From an uncultured Naasia sp. (GTDB taxonomy: Bacteria > Actinomycetota > Actinomycetes > Actinomycetales > Microbacteriaceae): DNA of 64,000 nucleotides. Shown here piece after piece: positions 42,894 to 51,677 of the stretch. The first letter of the stretch is position 1. Each line of letters begins with the position of its first letter. The translations under genes were made by a program, and so were the position numbers. The notes below the pieces were generated by a model that was not told the DNA's origin, made no database searches, and saw only the letters and a program-made list of their open reading frames with translations. Where the stretch lies: contig CAJYYA010000010.1 of assembly GCA_913778905.1 (NCBI GenBank), forward strand, positions 186,001 through 250,000, in the 5' to 3' direction.

Positions 42894-43909
42894 AGGTGCT
42901 CGTCACCGGGGCGAGCGGTCTTCTGGGCGGCGCCGTGGCTGCCGACCTCGTCGCGCGAGGACATGAGGTCGTCTGCTTCCAGCGCACCCGATCAGGCGTC
43001 GCAGGCGCCGTCGACGTCCTCGGGTCCGTGACGGACCCGGCCGCCGTCGAGCGTCTGCTCGTCGGGGCCGACCAGACTGACGGGGCATACGGGAGATCCG
43101 ACCACGCGTCGACCTTCGACGGGGTCGTCCATCTCGCCGCCAAGGTCTCGCTCGCCGGTGCGCCCGACGAGTTCGTCGCCGTCAACGTCGAGGGCACCCG
43201 AACCCTCCTCGACGCCGCACGTCGAGGCGGAGTCCGGCGCTTCGTCTTCGTCTCGTCGCCCTCCGTCGCTCATTCCGGCTCGTCCCTCGTGGGGGAGGAC
43301 GCAGGCCCCGCCGATCCGCTTCGTGCCCACGGTGACTACGCGAGGACGAAGGCTCGCGCGGAGCTGCTGGCTCTCGCGGCCGATGCCCCGGGCTTCTCAG
43401 TCGTCGCGGTCCGACCCCATCTCGTGTGGGGCCCCGGCGACACCCAGCTCGTGGCGCGCATCGTCGAGCGCGCCCGACGCGGTCGCCTCCCTCTGTTGGG
43501 TCACGGTGCGGCACTCATCGACACCACCTACATCGACAACGCCGCGACGGCGATCACGGCGGCCCTGGGGCGGGCCGAGATCGTCCACGGCAACTCGTAT
43601 GTCGTCACCAACGGCGAACCACGCCCCGTCGCGGAACTCCTCGCGGGGATCTGCCGTGCAGGCGGTGCGGAGCCTCCTGCCTGGAGCGTCCCGGCCGGGG
43701 TCGCGCGCGCCGCGGGAGCAGCCATCGAATCGGTGTGGGCCATCCGCCCGGGCGAGGACGAGCCGCCCATGACGCGGTTCCTCGCGGAGCAGTTGTCGAC
43801 GGCGCACTGGTTCGACCAGCGTCGCACCCGACTCGACCTCGCCTGGACCCCCGGGGTGACGCTCGACGAGGGCTTCGCCCGACTCGCGGATTCCTACCGC
43901 ACGATCTGA
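42890..43909 (+). CDS. oleD: OleD, NADPH-dependent 2-alkyl-3-ketoalkanoate reductase
   Basis: 339 residues from GTG 42890, overlapping the oleBC stop (GTGA). An extended short-chain dehydrogenase: VLVTGASGLLGGAVAADL at the N-terminus binds the nucleotide, FVFVSSPSVAHSG supplies the catalytic Ser/Thr strand, and Tyr150/Lys154 form YxxxK in GDYARTKARAE. It reduces the OleA product to the 3-hydroxy acid that OleC turns into the beta-lactone. Gene order oleA-oleBC-oleD is complete for olefin synthesis, though in some bacteria the order of action (OleA, OleD, OleC, OleB) differs from gene order as here. Confidence 0.9.
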   Translation: MKVLVTGASGLLGGAVAADLVARGHEVVCFQRTRSGVAGAVDVLGSVTDPAAVERLLVGADQTDGAYGRSDHASTFDGVVHLAAKVSLAGAPDEFVAVNVEGTRTLLDAARRGGVRRFVFVSSPSVAHSGSSLVGEDAGPADPLRAHGDYARTKARAELLALAADAPGFSVVAVRPHLVWGPGDTQLVARIVERARRGRLPLLGHGAALIDTTYIDNAATAITAALGRAEIVHGNSYVVTNGEPRPVAELLAGICRAGGAEPPAWSVPAGVARAAGAAIESVWAIRPGEDEPPMTRFLAEQLSTAHWFDQRRTRLDLAWTPGVTLDEGFARLADSYRTI

Positions 43910-43989
43910 TCGCCGTCCTCCCCGGATCCGGACGGATGCCGTCGGCCGACGAGGAGGCGATATCCACTCGGCTCTCGATACCGTGGAGC

Positions 43990-45624
43990 ATGCGCTTCCA
44001 GCGGCTCCGCCACCCCGTCTTCAGTGCCCGACGTGCCCGTGTGCTGCCACGGTGGGTGCGTCGGATCGACGCGAGCGCCGCTCGGTCGATCAACGGACGG
44101 CACGCTCACCGGCACCTCGACTCCGGTCTTCGCCGCCTGTCGCGCGCCGCCGACAGGGGCCGGCTCTGGTTCGCCATAGCCGGATTCCTCGCGCTGACCG
44201 GCAACCGACGGGCCGCCGCCCGCGGTGCTCTCTCCCTCGTCGCCGCCAGTCTCGTCGCCAACCTGGTGGGTAAGAAGCTCCTCGGCGGACCCCGCCCGCT
44301 GCTCAAGGACGTACCCGTCGGGCGTCGGCTCGCGAGATACCCGACGTCGGCGTCCTTCCCGTCCGGGCACTCGGCGAGCGCCGCCGCGTTCGCGACCGGG
44401 GTGGCCCTCGAGAAGAAGACGGCCGGGGCCGCCGTGGCACCGCTCGCGGCCGGTGTCGTCTACTCGCGTGTACACGTGGGAGCCCACTGGCTCTCCGACG
44501 TCGTCGCGGGGTCCGTCATCGGCGTCGCGGTGGCCCTGATCGGTCGGCTTCTCGCGCCTGTGCGGGTGCCCCAGCACCAGCCGCAGCCCGGAACGGGCGT
44601 CCCGATCGAGCTGCCCGCCTCGGCGGACGGCGACGGCGTGCTCATCGTCATGAACTCCAGTGCCGGCAACGACACCGTCCACGCCGATCCCCGGCCCGTG
44701 ATCGAGAAGGCCCTGCCGAAGGCCGAGCTGCGCGTCCTCGACAAGGGGGAGCGGTTCGAGGACGTCGTCGAGGAGGCCTTCACCGGGTCCGCTCCGCCCG
44801 CAGTCCTGGGGGTCTGCGGCGGCGACGGCTCGGTCTCGCGGATGGCCCATCTCGCGCGGCGCTTCGACGTGCCCTTCCTGGTGTTGCCGGGCGGGACCTT
44901 CAATCACTTCGCCCGTTCCGCAGGACTGAGCGACCTCGAGACGGCTCTGAACGCTCTGCGGGACGGCACAGGGCTGCTCGTCGCGACCGGCGATCTCACC
45001 CTGCCCGCCGGAAACACGGTCACGGTGCTGAACGCGGCGGCCATCGGGATCTACCCCGACTTCGTGGCCGAGCGCAAGAAGCTGAAGCCGAAGTACGGCA
45101 AATGGGTCGGCGGCGTGCTCGCGGCCTGGCATATCCTCCGGACGGCGGAGCCGGTCCGCGTCGTCGTGGACGGCGACGAACAGAGCGTGTGGTCCCTCTT
45201 CATCAGCGTGGGCCGCAACGACCCGGCGCAGATCGCGACCATGCAGCGACGCAGCCTCGACGATGACGTGTTGGACGTGCGGATCCTGCCGGCCAGCGTG
45301 AATCGCCTGCACGCGGTGGCGTCGCTGGCGTTCGGTCGGAAGACCGCTCGGGTGCTGCGCGCCATCGGCCTCCTCCCGCCTCGCAACCGGACACGTTCCT
45401 TCGTCGCCGAGAATGTGGCCCTCGAGGTGCGGTCGACACCGGGCCGGAACCCCGGCTTCACGCATGACGGCGAGTTGGAGACGGATTCCGACGGTGCCAC
45501 GGCCCAGAGCTCGTCGATGGCGGTCGCCCCGCGCTCGCTGCGGCTCTACGCTCCGCATGACGAGATCGCGGCCGACGCCTTCGTCGGTGCCGACGAAGCT
45601 CCCCGGGCGGGGTCGACCCGATGA
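43990..45624 (+). CDS. PAP2 phosphatase fused to a diacylglycerol/sphingosine-kinase-like domain
   Basis: 544 residues if started at ATG 43990; ATG 43936 is an in-frame alternative. The first half is a PAP2 lipid phosphatase with KKLLGGPRPLL (KxxxxxxRP), SFPSGHSASAAAFATG (PSGH) and SRVHVGAHWLSDVVAG (SRxxxxxHxxxD), in membrane helices. The second half is a DAGK catalytic domain with MNSSAGND and VLGVCGGDGSVSRMAHLA (GGDGT-like) and VLPGGTFNHFARSAGL. One chain thus carries opposite activities, dephosphorylation and phosphorylation of lipids. The stop overlaps the next gene (ATGA). Placement behind the ole genes may be chance. Confidence 0.85.
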   Translation: MRFQRLRHPVFSARRARVLPRWVRRIDASAARSINGRHAHRHLDSGLRRLSRAADRGRLWFAIAGFLALTGNRRAAARGALSLVAASLVANLVGKKLLGGPRPLLKDVPVGRRLARYPTSASFPSGHSASAAAFATGVALEKKTAGAAVAPLAAGVVYSRVHVGAHWLSDVVAGSVIGVAVALIGRLLAPVRVPQHQPQPGTGVPIELPASADGDGVLIVMNSSAGNDTVHADPRPVIEKALPKAELRVLDKGERFEDVVEEAFTGSAPPAVLGVCGGDGSVSRMAHLARRFDVPFLVLPGGTFNHFARSAGLSDLETALNALRDGTGLLVATGDLTLPAGNTVTVLNAAAIGIYPDFVAERKKLKPKYGKWVGGVLAAWHILRTAEPVRVVVDGDEQSVWSLFISVGRNDPAQIATMQRRSLDDDVLDVRILPASVNRLHAVASLAFGRKTARVLRAIGLLPPRNRTRSFVAENVALEVRSTPGRNPGFTHDGELETDSDGATAQSSSMAVAPRSLRLYAPHDEIAADAFVGADEAPRAGSTR

Positions 45625-46028
45625 CCGGGCCGACGGTCGTCCCACAGCCCGGCACGAGCGCCGCCCGCCGTTCGCGTTTCCTCGCTTGGGTGGCCGATGC
45701 GGCGGTGGTCGCCGTCTTCATCGCCATCGGACGGCGCAGCCATGACGAGGGCGCCGGAGGGTTCTTCGTCACCGCCCTCCCGTTCCTCGCCGCGCTGCAG
45801 ACGGCATGGCTGGTGGCGCCGCGAGAGCGGCCCACGCGGCTCCCTTTCGGCCTCATCGTCTGGGGCCTCACGGTCGTTCTCGGCCTCCTGCTCCGCATCG
45901 CCACGGGCGACAGCGCGGCCGTCGGCTTCATGATCGTGACGACGCTCGCACTCGGGCTCGGCCTCGTCGGCTGGCGCCTCGTGGTTCTCGCCGTGGTCGC
46001 GCTGCGCGGGCGCCGATCCCGGGTGTGA
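45621..46028 (+). CDS. DUF3054-family membrane protein
   Basis: 135 residues from ATG 45621, overlapping the upstream stop by four bases. Four membrane helices with the family hallmarks VADAAVVAVFIAIGRRSHDE near the N-terminus and a second FGLIVWGLTVVLGLLLR / MIVTTLALGLGLVGWRL block. DUF3054 proteins are small actinobacterial and archaeal membrane proteins without known function. Coupled to the PAP2-kinase fusion. Confidence 0.8.
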   Translation: MTGPTVVPQPGTSAARRSRFLAWVADAAVVAVFIAIGRRSHDEGAGGFFVTALPFLAALQTAWLVAPRERPTRLPFGLIVWGLTVVLGLLLRIATGDSAAVGFMIVTTLALGLGLVGWRLVVLAVVALRGRRSRV

Positions 46029-46050
46029 CCTTTCACGCAGGCCATCTCCG

Positions 46051-46470
46051 TCACCTCCGCCGCGGAAGCGGGGCGAGCAGCCGTCCGTCGACGGGATGGA
46101 AGCGGCGACCGACCGAGTCGCCGTGCCTCTCGACGATGTCTCCCTCCTCGAGCCGTTCCGCTATCGACATGAGCTCTCTCGCCTCGTCCTCCGCCCACTC
46201 GGGTGGCCAGCCCTGATCGCGCAGGCTCATCGCGAGGATGTCGGTGAGCACCACCGGCGTCAATCCCGGGATCTCGGTGACGACCGCGGTCGTCGTCGGG
46301 TGATGCGAGGCGAGCCCCGCGAAGGCGCGCACGCACCCGCATCCCTCGTCCGATCCGCGGGTCGACGCGTCGCACGGTTCGGGCGCCCAGACGAGTTCGC
46401 CCTCGATGCATCGATGGTGATCGCTCGAGCGGGCGCCCTGCGATCTCACGGTCGCGGTCAGAATCCTCAT
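46051..46470 (-). CDS. Conserved hypothetical protein with CGC and FAGL-SH-TTT motifs, 139 residues
   Basis: Start ATG 46470 with AGGAG eight bases upstream. The sequence runs MRILTATVRSQGARSSDHHR, GELVWAPEPCD, GCGCVRAFAGLASHHPTTTA, then VVLTDILAMSLRDQGWPPEW. I recall this combination (G-E-L-V-W, GCGC-RxFAGL-SH-TTTA) as a conserved actinobacterial family of unknown function, but cannot name it with certainty. Cys and His positions could bind a metal. Converges on the DUF3054 gene. Confidence 0.65.
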   Translation of the reverse strand: MRILTATVRSQGARSSDHHRCIEGELVWAPEPCDASTRGSDEGCGCVRAFAGLASHHPTTTAVVTEIPGLTPVVLTDILAMSLRDQGWPPEWAEDEARELMSIAERLEEGDIVERHGDSVGRRFHPVDGRLLAPLPRRR

Positions 46471-46624
46471 GCGAACAGCTCCTGTCGGGAAGGTTCTCGA
46501 ACGGGGTGTTCCGGCGGAGACGACGATAAAGCGCACCTCCGACATCGCGTTGCGATCGGAGGTGCTGCGGCCGTCGCTTCGCTCGACGCTCACGTGGCGC
46601 TACCGGATAGCGCCGGCCACGGCG

Positions 46625-47293
46625 TCAGCCTCCCGAACGGCGTGCCCGGTATCGGTGCTCGGGTCGGCCGGTGTTGCCGTACTTGAGCGTGACGTCGACG
46701 AGGCGTTCATTCGAGAGCGCGCCGAGGTACCGCTGCGCGGTCGCACGCGACACGCCGACGAGACCCGCCACCTCGGGGGCGGACAGTTCCTCGGCCGACG
46801 CGTTGACCGCGTCGAGGACCGCCTGCTCGGTCACCGTCCGGGTCTTCGCCGCGGAAGCCCGGCTGACGACCCTCCGGGTGCGGTCGATGGTCGCCTGATC
46901 GACGGCCGCGGTCCCCGTCAGCAGGCGTCGGAAGTCGGCGTACGCGGTCAGCCGCTCGACCAGCAGCTCAGGTGCGAAGGGTTTGATCAGGTAACCGAAC
47001 GCGCCGTGGCGAATGGCCCGACGCACGGTCTCCGCGTCGTTGGCCGCCGTCACCATGATGATGTCCGCATCGGTGCGACGGATCAGGTCCACGCCGCTCC
47101 CGTCGGGGAGGTAGGCGTCCAGCACGACCAGATCGGGCTGCTCCGCGTGGATGAGGGACAGCGCCCCGCGCGCGGTCCCGACGGTCGACACGACCGTGAA
47201 CCCGGGGGTCGCCTCCACGATGGAGGAGTGCAGGCGGGCGATGTGGAAGTCGTCGTCGACGACCAGAACCCGCACATCCGAGACGGTGTTCAT
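46625..47293 (-). CDS. CitB/DcuR-type response regulator
   Basis: 222 residues. Receiver domain with acidic triad DDD (13-15), phosphoacceptor Asp59 in LVVLDAYLPDGSG, the Thr in MVTAANDAE and Lys in YLIKPF. The C-terminal domain (about 140-222) has a winged-helix/HTH segment SAPEVAGLVGVSRATAQRYL as in CitB and DcuR regulators. Its ATG overlaps the stop of the sensor kinase (ATGA, 47290-47293). It most likely activates the divergent citrate transporter gene at 49187. Confidence 0.88.
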   Translation of the reverse strand: MNTVSDVRVLVVDDDFHIARLHSSIVEATPGFTVVSTVGTARGALSLIHAEQPDLVVLDAYLPDGSGVDLIRRTDADIIMVTAANDAETVRRAIRHGAFGYLIKPFAPELLVERLTAYADFRRLLTGTAAVDQATIDRTRRVVSRASAAKTRTVTEQAVLDAVNASAEELSAPEVAGLVGVSRATAQRYLGALSNERLVDVTLKYGNTGRPEHRYRARRSGG

Positions 47294-48972
47294 TCGCGCT
47301 CCTCAGTCATGGTGGAAGAGTCTCGGACGACGCCGACGAGCCGCGCGACGAAAACCGCTCCCGCTCCGTCGCCGCCGGGATCGGCCAGCCACAGGTCCCC
47401 GCCGCCCCGGCGTGCGAGGTCGCGCGACAGCCTCAGACCCACCCCGATCCCGCGGATCCGGTCGTCGGCGATATCCTCACGACCCGCCTCCGGAGCGCCG
47501 AGCGGACGGGCGTGGAAGACGGCCTCCGGGTCGGACACCCCGTCGCCCGAGTCCGCGACGACGAGATGCAGGGTGTCGCCGTCGTCGAGCACGTCGATCT
47601 CGATCCAGCGCAAGGGCGATGCACCGGTGACGGCGGCGCCGACGGCGTTGTCGAGCAGGTTGCCCAGCACCGTGACGGCCGTCTCGGCGCCGACCAGGAT
47701 CCCGTGGACGCCCGTGTCCTCGCCGATGCGCACCTCGACGCCGCGTTCGCCCGCCTCGAGGGCCTTGGCTCCCACGAAGGCCTGCAGGGTCGGTTCGGTG
47801 AGCAGCTCGCCGCGCACCACCGGGTAGTCGACCGGACCGCGCTCCAGGATCCCGCGCAGGTAGCCGGCCGCAGACTCCGGACGCCCCGTGGCGATGAGCC
47901 CGGAGACCACGTGCATGCGGTTCGCGAACTCGTGACGCTGCACCCGGAGGGCGTTGGTCATGGCCGACACCGCCGACAGCCGTCCCGCCATCTCGTCGAG
48001 GTCGGTCTCGTCGCGGACCACGACGACGATGCCGAGGTCGAGACCGTCGCGGAAGACACGGGACGCATCGATGAACAGCAGACGGCCGAGCCAGCCGACG
48101 CGAAGGCTCGCATCCGGCTGACCGGCTGCTAGTCCGGTCAACGCCTCGGCCAGCTCCTGCGGCAGGTCGAGTTCGCCGACGGGGTGCCCGAGAGCCTCCT
48201 CCAGTCCCAGCAGCCGCGCGGCGCGTTCGTTGCAGACCGTTACGCGGCCGTCGGGGGAGAGACCCATGACGCCCTCGCCGATGCCCGTCAGCACGGCGGC
48301 CTGGTCCTGGGCCATCGCGGCGAGCTCGGCCGGCTGCAGCCCGAGGGTCAGACGCCGGAGTCTCCGGCTGAGCACGAGCGTCGCCAGGAGTCCGAGCAGC
48401 AACGCGGCGGCAGCGACCCCGAGCAGGCCCGCGATGTCACCGGATATCGAGGCGAGCACGCTCTCGGCGCCGAAGCCGACGCTCACCTCGCCCACCACGG
48501 ACCCGTTGTCGGCGAAGATCGGCACCTTCGCTCGCGCGGAGTCGCCGAGGGTTCCGCGCTCCCAGGACACCTCCTCGCCGCCCGCCAGGGCGACGGACGG
48601 GTCCGTGCTGACCCGCTCACCGAGCCGTGCCGGATCGGGGTGCGCCAGGCGCATGCCGCGATCGTCGGTGACGACCACGAAGAGCGCGCCGGTCCGGACT
48701 CTGACCGCCTCCGCCGCCCGCTGCACCGGCCCGTCGGCGAGAGCCGTGCCATCAGCCTGCGCCGGATCGAGGCTCTCCTCGGCGACGGCCGCGCGGAGCT
48801 CGGTGTCCTCGGCGACCGACCGCGCGATCGCGAGCGCCGACGACTGGGCGTCGTCCCGGGACGACTGCGTCAGCAGGAACCCGTAGGTGGCAGCGCTCGC
48901 CGCGATGACCGCGACGACGACGAGAAGCTGCAGAACGAGCATCTGGCGGGCGAAGGAGAGTCGTGACAGCAC
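47290..48972 (-). CDS. CitA/DcuS-type sensor histidine kinase
   Basis: 560 residues. Two membrane helices (about 8-32 and 180-202) bracket an extracytoplasmic sensor domain of the CitA/DcuS PAS type. A cytoplasmic PAS (about 222-320) leads to the phosphoacceptor His347 in RVQRHEFANRMHVVSGL, the variant H-box of this family, and a HATPase domain with LGNLLDNAVGAA (N box), VADSGDGVSDP (G1) and RGIGVGLRLSRD (G2). It should sense citrate or another di/tricarboxylate outside the cell. Operon with the regulator; divergent from the citrate transporter. Confidence 0.9.
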   Translation of the reverse strand: MLSRLSFARQMLVLQLLVVVAVIAASAATYGFLLTQSSRDDAQSSALAIARSVAEDTELRAAVAEESLDPAQADGTALADGPVQRAAEAVRVRTGALFVVVTDDRGMRLAHPDPARLGERVSTDPSVALAGGEEVSWERGTLGDSARAKVPIFADNGSVVGEVSVGFGAESVLASISGDIAGLLGVAAAALLLGLLATLVLSRRLRRLTLGLQPAELAAMAQDQAAVLTGIGEGVMGLSPDGRVTVCNERAARLLGLEEALGHPVGELDLPQELAEALTGLAAGQPDASLRVGWLGRLLFIDASRVFRDGLDLGIVVVVRDETDLDEMAGRLSAVSAMTNALRVQRHEFANRMHVVSGLIATGRPESAAGYLRGILERGPVDYPVVRGELLTEPTLQAFVGAKALEAGERGVEVRIGEDTGVHGILVGAETAVTVLGNLLDNAVGAAVTGASPLRWIEIDVLDDGDTLHLVVADSGDGVSDPEAVFHARPLGAPEAGREDIADDRIRGIGVGLRLSRDLARRGGGDLWLADPGGDGAGAVFVARLVGVVRDSSTMTEERE

Positions 48973-49186
48973 GTCCGACGCCTCCTCGCGTGTCCGATGG
49001 GACCTCGCGGCCCGGTCGTGTCGACAGCCCGAAGGGTGCCGAGATCTGAGATCCGAGTTCTGAGAATAATGCGCAGAACCATCTTTTCGCGGGTTTGGTT
49101 CGTCAAGTGAGCGAAACCCCGTCCGTGCGTCGCGGCCTTCTTACGGTGATCGACAACCTCAGCAGGCCACGACGAAGGAGTCACAC
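48973..49186. promoter_or_regulatory. Divergent control region between the sensor kinase and citrate transporter genes
   Basis: The 214 bp carry an AT-richer patch. TCTGAGA occurs twice, at 49045-49051 and 49059-49065, as a 14-bp-spaced direct repeat that could bind the CitB-type regulator. TACGGT at 49142-49147 is a candidate -10 box for the transporter, and AAGGAG at 49175-49180 is its ribosome site. The repeat assignment is an inference. Confidence 0.35.
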
Positions 49187-50656
49187 ATGCTGGTCGTTCT
49201 CGGATTCGGGATGGTGATCGTCTTCATGGCGCTCATCATGACGAAGCGCCTCACGCCGATGATCGCGCTGATCGTCGTGCCCACCATCTTCGGCCTGTTC
49301 GCGGGTGCCGGTCTCGGCATCGGCGACATGGTCATGGAGGCTCTCAAGGGACTCGCCGGGACGGCGGCGCTCTTGATGTTCGCCATCATCTACTTCGGCC
49401 TCATGATCGATGTGGGCCTCTTCGACCCGCTGGTCCGCGGAATCCAACGCGTCGCGGGCGGCGACCCGGCGAAGATCGTGGTCGGAACCGCGGTGCTCGC
49501 CGGAGTCGTCTCGCTCGACGGGGACGGATCCACGACGTTCATCATCACGACGGCGGCCATGCTGCCGCTCTACCTCCGCCTGGGCATGAGTCCCGTCGTG
49601 CTCACCTGTGTCGCCGGCCTCGCCAACGGCACGCTCAACATCGTCCCCTGGGGTGGCCCCACCGCCCGCGCGGCCGCCGCGCTGGGGGTCTCGCCGACCG
49701 ACATCTTCGTCCCCATGATCCCGTCGCTCGGCGCCGGCATCCTCCTGACCCTGCTCTTCGCCTGGTGGCTGGGCGTCTCCGAACGCAACCGTCTGGCGGC
49801 CCACGGCTCGGCGACCGCCGAGGTCGAGCGGGAGATGGGCGTCAAGGTCCCGGCCGGTGTCGGAGCCGCCTCCGGCGCCACCGGAACGGCGGGACGTTTC
49901 TTCTCGGGACGTTTCGGCAACCGCTCCAGCTCGCGCATGGTGAGCTCGGCCGGCCTCCTCGCGACCCAACCCATCGCCGTGCCCGGCGACGCACCCGCCC
50001 TCACCGACACGATGCTCGACCCCGATCGACCCACCCTGCGCCCCCGGCTCTTCTGGTTCAACGTGGTCCTGACCGTCGTCGTGCTCGTCTTCCTCATCGC
50101 GGACCAGGTCCCGCTCGCCTACGTGTTCATGGTCGGCTCGGCCATCGCTCTGGTCGTCAACTTCCCGAACCTCAAGGAGCAGGCTGCTCGCGTCGTGGCC
50201 CACTCCTCGAGCATCGTCGGCGTCGTCTCGATGGTCCTCGCAGCCGGTGTGCTCATCGGCGTGCTCAACGGCACCGGCATGGTCGAGGCCATGTCGAACT
50301 GGCTGGTCTCGGTCATCCCCGACTCGATGGGCGGATTCCTCGCCGTCATCACGGGCCTGCTCAGCATCCCGATGACCTTCTTCCTGAGCAATGACGCGTT
50401 CTACTTCGGGATCCTGCCGGTGCTGTCGGAGAGCGCTGCCAATTTCGGGATCTCTCCCGTCGAAATGGCGCGCGCGTCGATCACCGGTCAGCCCGTGCAC
50501 CTGCAGAGCCCGCTGGTCCCCGCGATCCTGCTGCTCGTCTCGCTGGCGGGCGTGAACCTCGGCGACCACCACAAGAAGGTGCTCTGGCGTGCCGTCCTCG
50601 TCTCGCTGGCCATGCTCACGGTCGGCGTCCTGACGACCGCTGTCCCCATCATGTGA
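49187..50656 (+). CDS. CitMHS-family metal-citrate transporter
   Basis: 489 residues from ATG 49187 with AAGGAG six bases upstream. About 12 hydrophobic helices. The opening VLGFGMVIVFMALIMTKRLT, FGLMIDVGLFDPLVRGI, LDGDGSTTFIITTAAMLPLY and GLANGTLNIVPWGGPTARAA are typical of CitMHS carriers, which import citrate complexed with Mg2+, Ca2+ or Fe3+ with protons. A hydrophilic loop of about 75 residues (about 205-280) is longer than in Bacillus CitM. Regulated in all likelihood by the divergent two-component system. Ends in a strong hairpin. Confidence 0.9.
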   Translation: MLVVLGFGMVIVFMALIMTKRLTPMIALIVVPTIFGLFAGAGLGIGDMVMEALKGLAGTAALLMFAIIYFGLMIDVGLFDPLVRGIQRVAGGDPAKIVVGTAVLAGVVSLDGDGSTTFIITTAAMLPLYLRLGMSPVVLTCVAGLANGTLNIVPWGGPTARAAAALGVSPTDIFVPMIPSLGAGILLTLLFAWWLGVSERNRLAAHGSATAEVEREMGVKVPAGVGAASGATGTAGRFFSGRFGNRSSSRMVSSAGLLATQPIAVPGDAPALTDTMLDPDRPTLRPRLFWFNVVLTVVVLVFLIADQVPLAYVFMVGSAIALVVNFPNLKEQAARVVAHSSSIVGVVSMVLAAGVLIGVLNGTGMVEAMSNWLVSVIPDSMGGFLAVITGLLSIPMTFFLSNDAFYFGILPVLSESAANFGISPVEMARASITGQPVHLQSPLVPAILLLVSLAGVNLGDHHKKVLWRAVLVSLAMLTVGVLTTAVPIM

Positions 50657-50671
50657 CGTCCCGAGCGGCGG

Positions 50672-50708
50672 GAACGGGCCGGGCCTCCTCGAGGAGCCCG
50701 GCCCGTTC
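50672..50708 (+). terminator. 13-bp hairpin terminator behind the citrate transporter
   Basis: GAACGGGCCGGGC at 50672-50684 pairs perfectly with GCCCGGCCCGTTC at 50696-50708; the 11-base interior (CTCCTCGAGGA) can pair further. It begins 15 bases after the transporter stop. Confidence 0.82.
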
Positions 50709-50870
50709 TCGTGCGGCAGGCGACGGGTACTGAACCGCGGGGAAACCAGTAGGGAACGCGCGCGTGTCGTCGGAAGCGAGGACCCGACTGGGGGACGACA
50801 CCCGTCCCGAGTCCCGTAGCCTGGAGGTGGCGGGCTGTCTCGCCACCTGGTGGAAGGAACGACCCCCAAC

Positions 50871-51662
50871 GTGACCGAGTGCATCCACGGCTTCGACGAC
50901 GGACTCTGCGACATCTGCTTCCCCCGCATCCCGGTGGTGAAGGACGACGCGGGAACGACGGCTGCTCGTGGCCGCGCCTCCGCGACCGCGGCCCGGCGTT
51001 CCTCGGCGCGGGCGTCGGCGAAGACGACGACGGCCCCCGTCTCTCGTCATCAGGCGCCCATCGGACCGCGTCGGATCTACCACGTCACCCACCTCAACAA
51101 TCTCGAGTCGATCCTCACCGAGGGGGCCATCACGGCGGGTGCTAGGCCGAACTTCGATCTCCTCGCACCCGACGCCCGCGTCGAGCGCGACGGGATCGAG
51201 GTGTTCCCCGGCACCCAGCTCACCGAGTTCGTCCCGTTCTCGCTGTCCCCGAACGCCACCTGGTGGAACGACGTGCGCAGCGGCGCGCACTACAGCAGCT
51301 GGTCGGCGGAGGCCCGTTCGATCCCCGCCACGCAGTACGTGATCCTGGTCGGCACGGTCGCCGCGGTCGGCGACGAGGTCGTCGTCTCCGACAGCGACGT
51401 CTCGGGCTCCGAGCCGCGCTTCGGGGTCGGTCCCGTCGCCGGAGCGTCGCTGCTGCAGCGCACGCTCATCGCAGACCCGGATCTGCTGGAGCCCGAGGTC
51501 CTCGCACCCCGCTCCTACTCGATCGACGACGTGGTGCTGCTCGCGGTGCCGAACGAGCCCGTCCGCGACAAGGTCAAGGCGATGCTCAAAGCCGCCGGCG
51601 GTCACGCACCCAAGCTGGCGGTCTACCCGCCGTGGTTCCAGCCCACCGACCTCGATCACTGA
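50871..51662 (+). CDS. DarT-like (DUF4433) ADP-ribosyltransferase, without a DarG partner
   Basis: 263 residues from GTG 50871 with GGAAGGAA upstream. An N-terminal cysteine motif (CIHGFDDGLCDICFP) and a basic disordered linker (about 22-62) precede the DUF4433 domain: RRIYHVTHLNNLESILTEG, FVPFSLSPNATWWNDV and the late LEPEVLAPRSYSIDDVVLL, whose EVL glutamate corresponds to the catalytic Glu of DarT. DarT enzymes ADP-ribosylate thymidine in single-stranded DNA and are normally paired with the macrodomain antitoxin DarG. No macrodomain gene lies on either side: upstream is the citrate transporter, downstream an HNH nuclease. Related actinobacterial proteins with the same cysteine motif exist, so this may be a domesticated branch. 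Confidence 0.72.
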   Translation: MTECIHGFDDGLCDICFPRIPVVKDDAGTTAARGRASATAARRSSARASAKTTTAPVSRHQAPIGPRRIYHVTHLNNLESILTEGAITAGARPNFDLLAPDARVERDGIEVFPGTQLTEFVPFSLSPNATWWNDVRSGAHYSSWSAEARSIPATQYVILVGTVAAVGDEVVVSDSDVSGSEPRFGVGPVAGASLLQRTLIADPDLLEPEVLAPRSYSIDDVVLLAVPNEPVRDKVKAMLKAAGGHAPKLAVYPPWFQPTDLDH

Positions 51663-51677
51663 CGCGGCGCGTAGCGG

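Noticed and set aside
49181-50929. 582-codon minus-strand frame rich in His, Asp, Glu and Arg
   Set aside because: Shadow of the citrate transporter; it also runs through the transporter's terminator hairpin.
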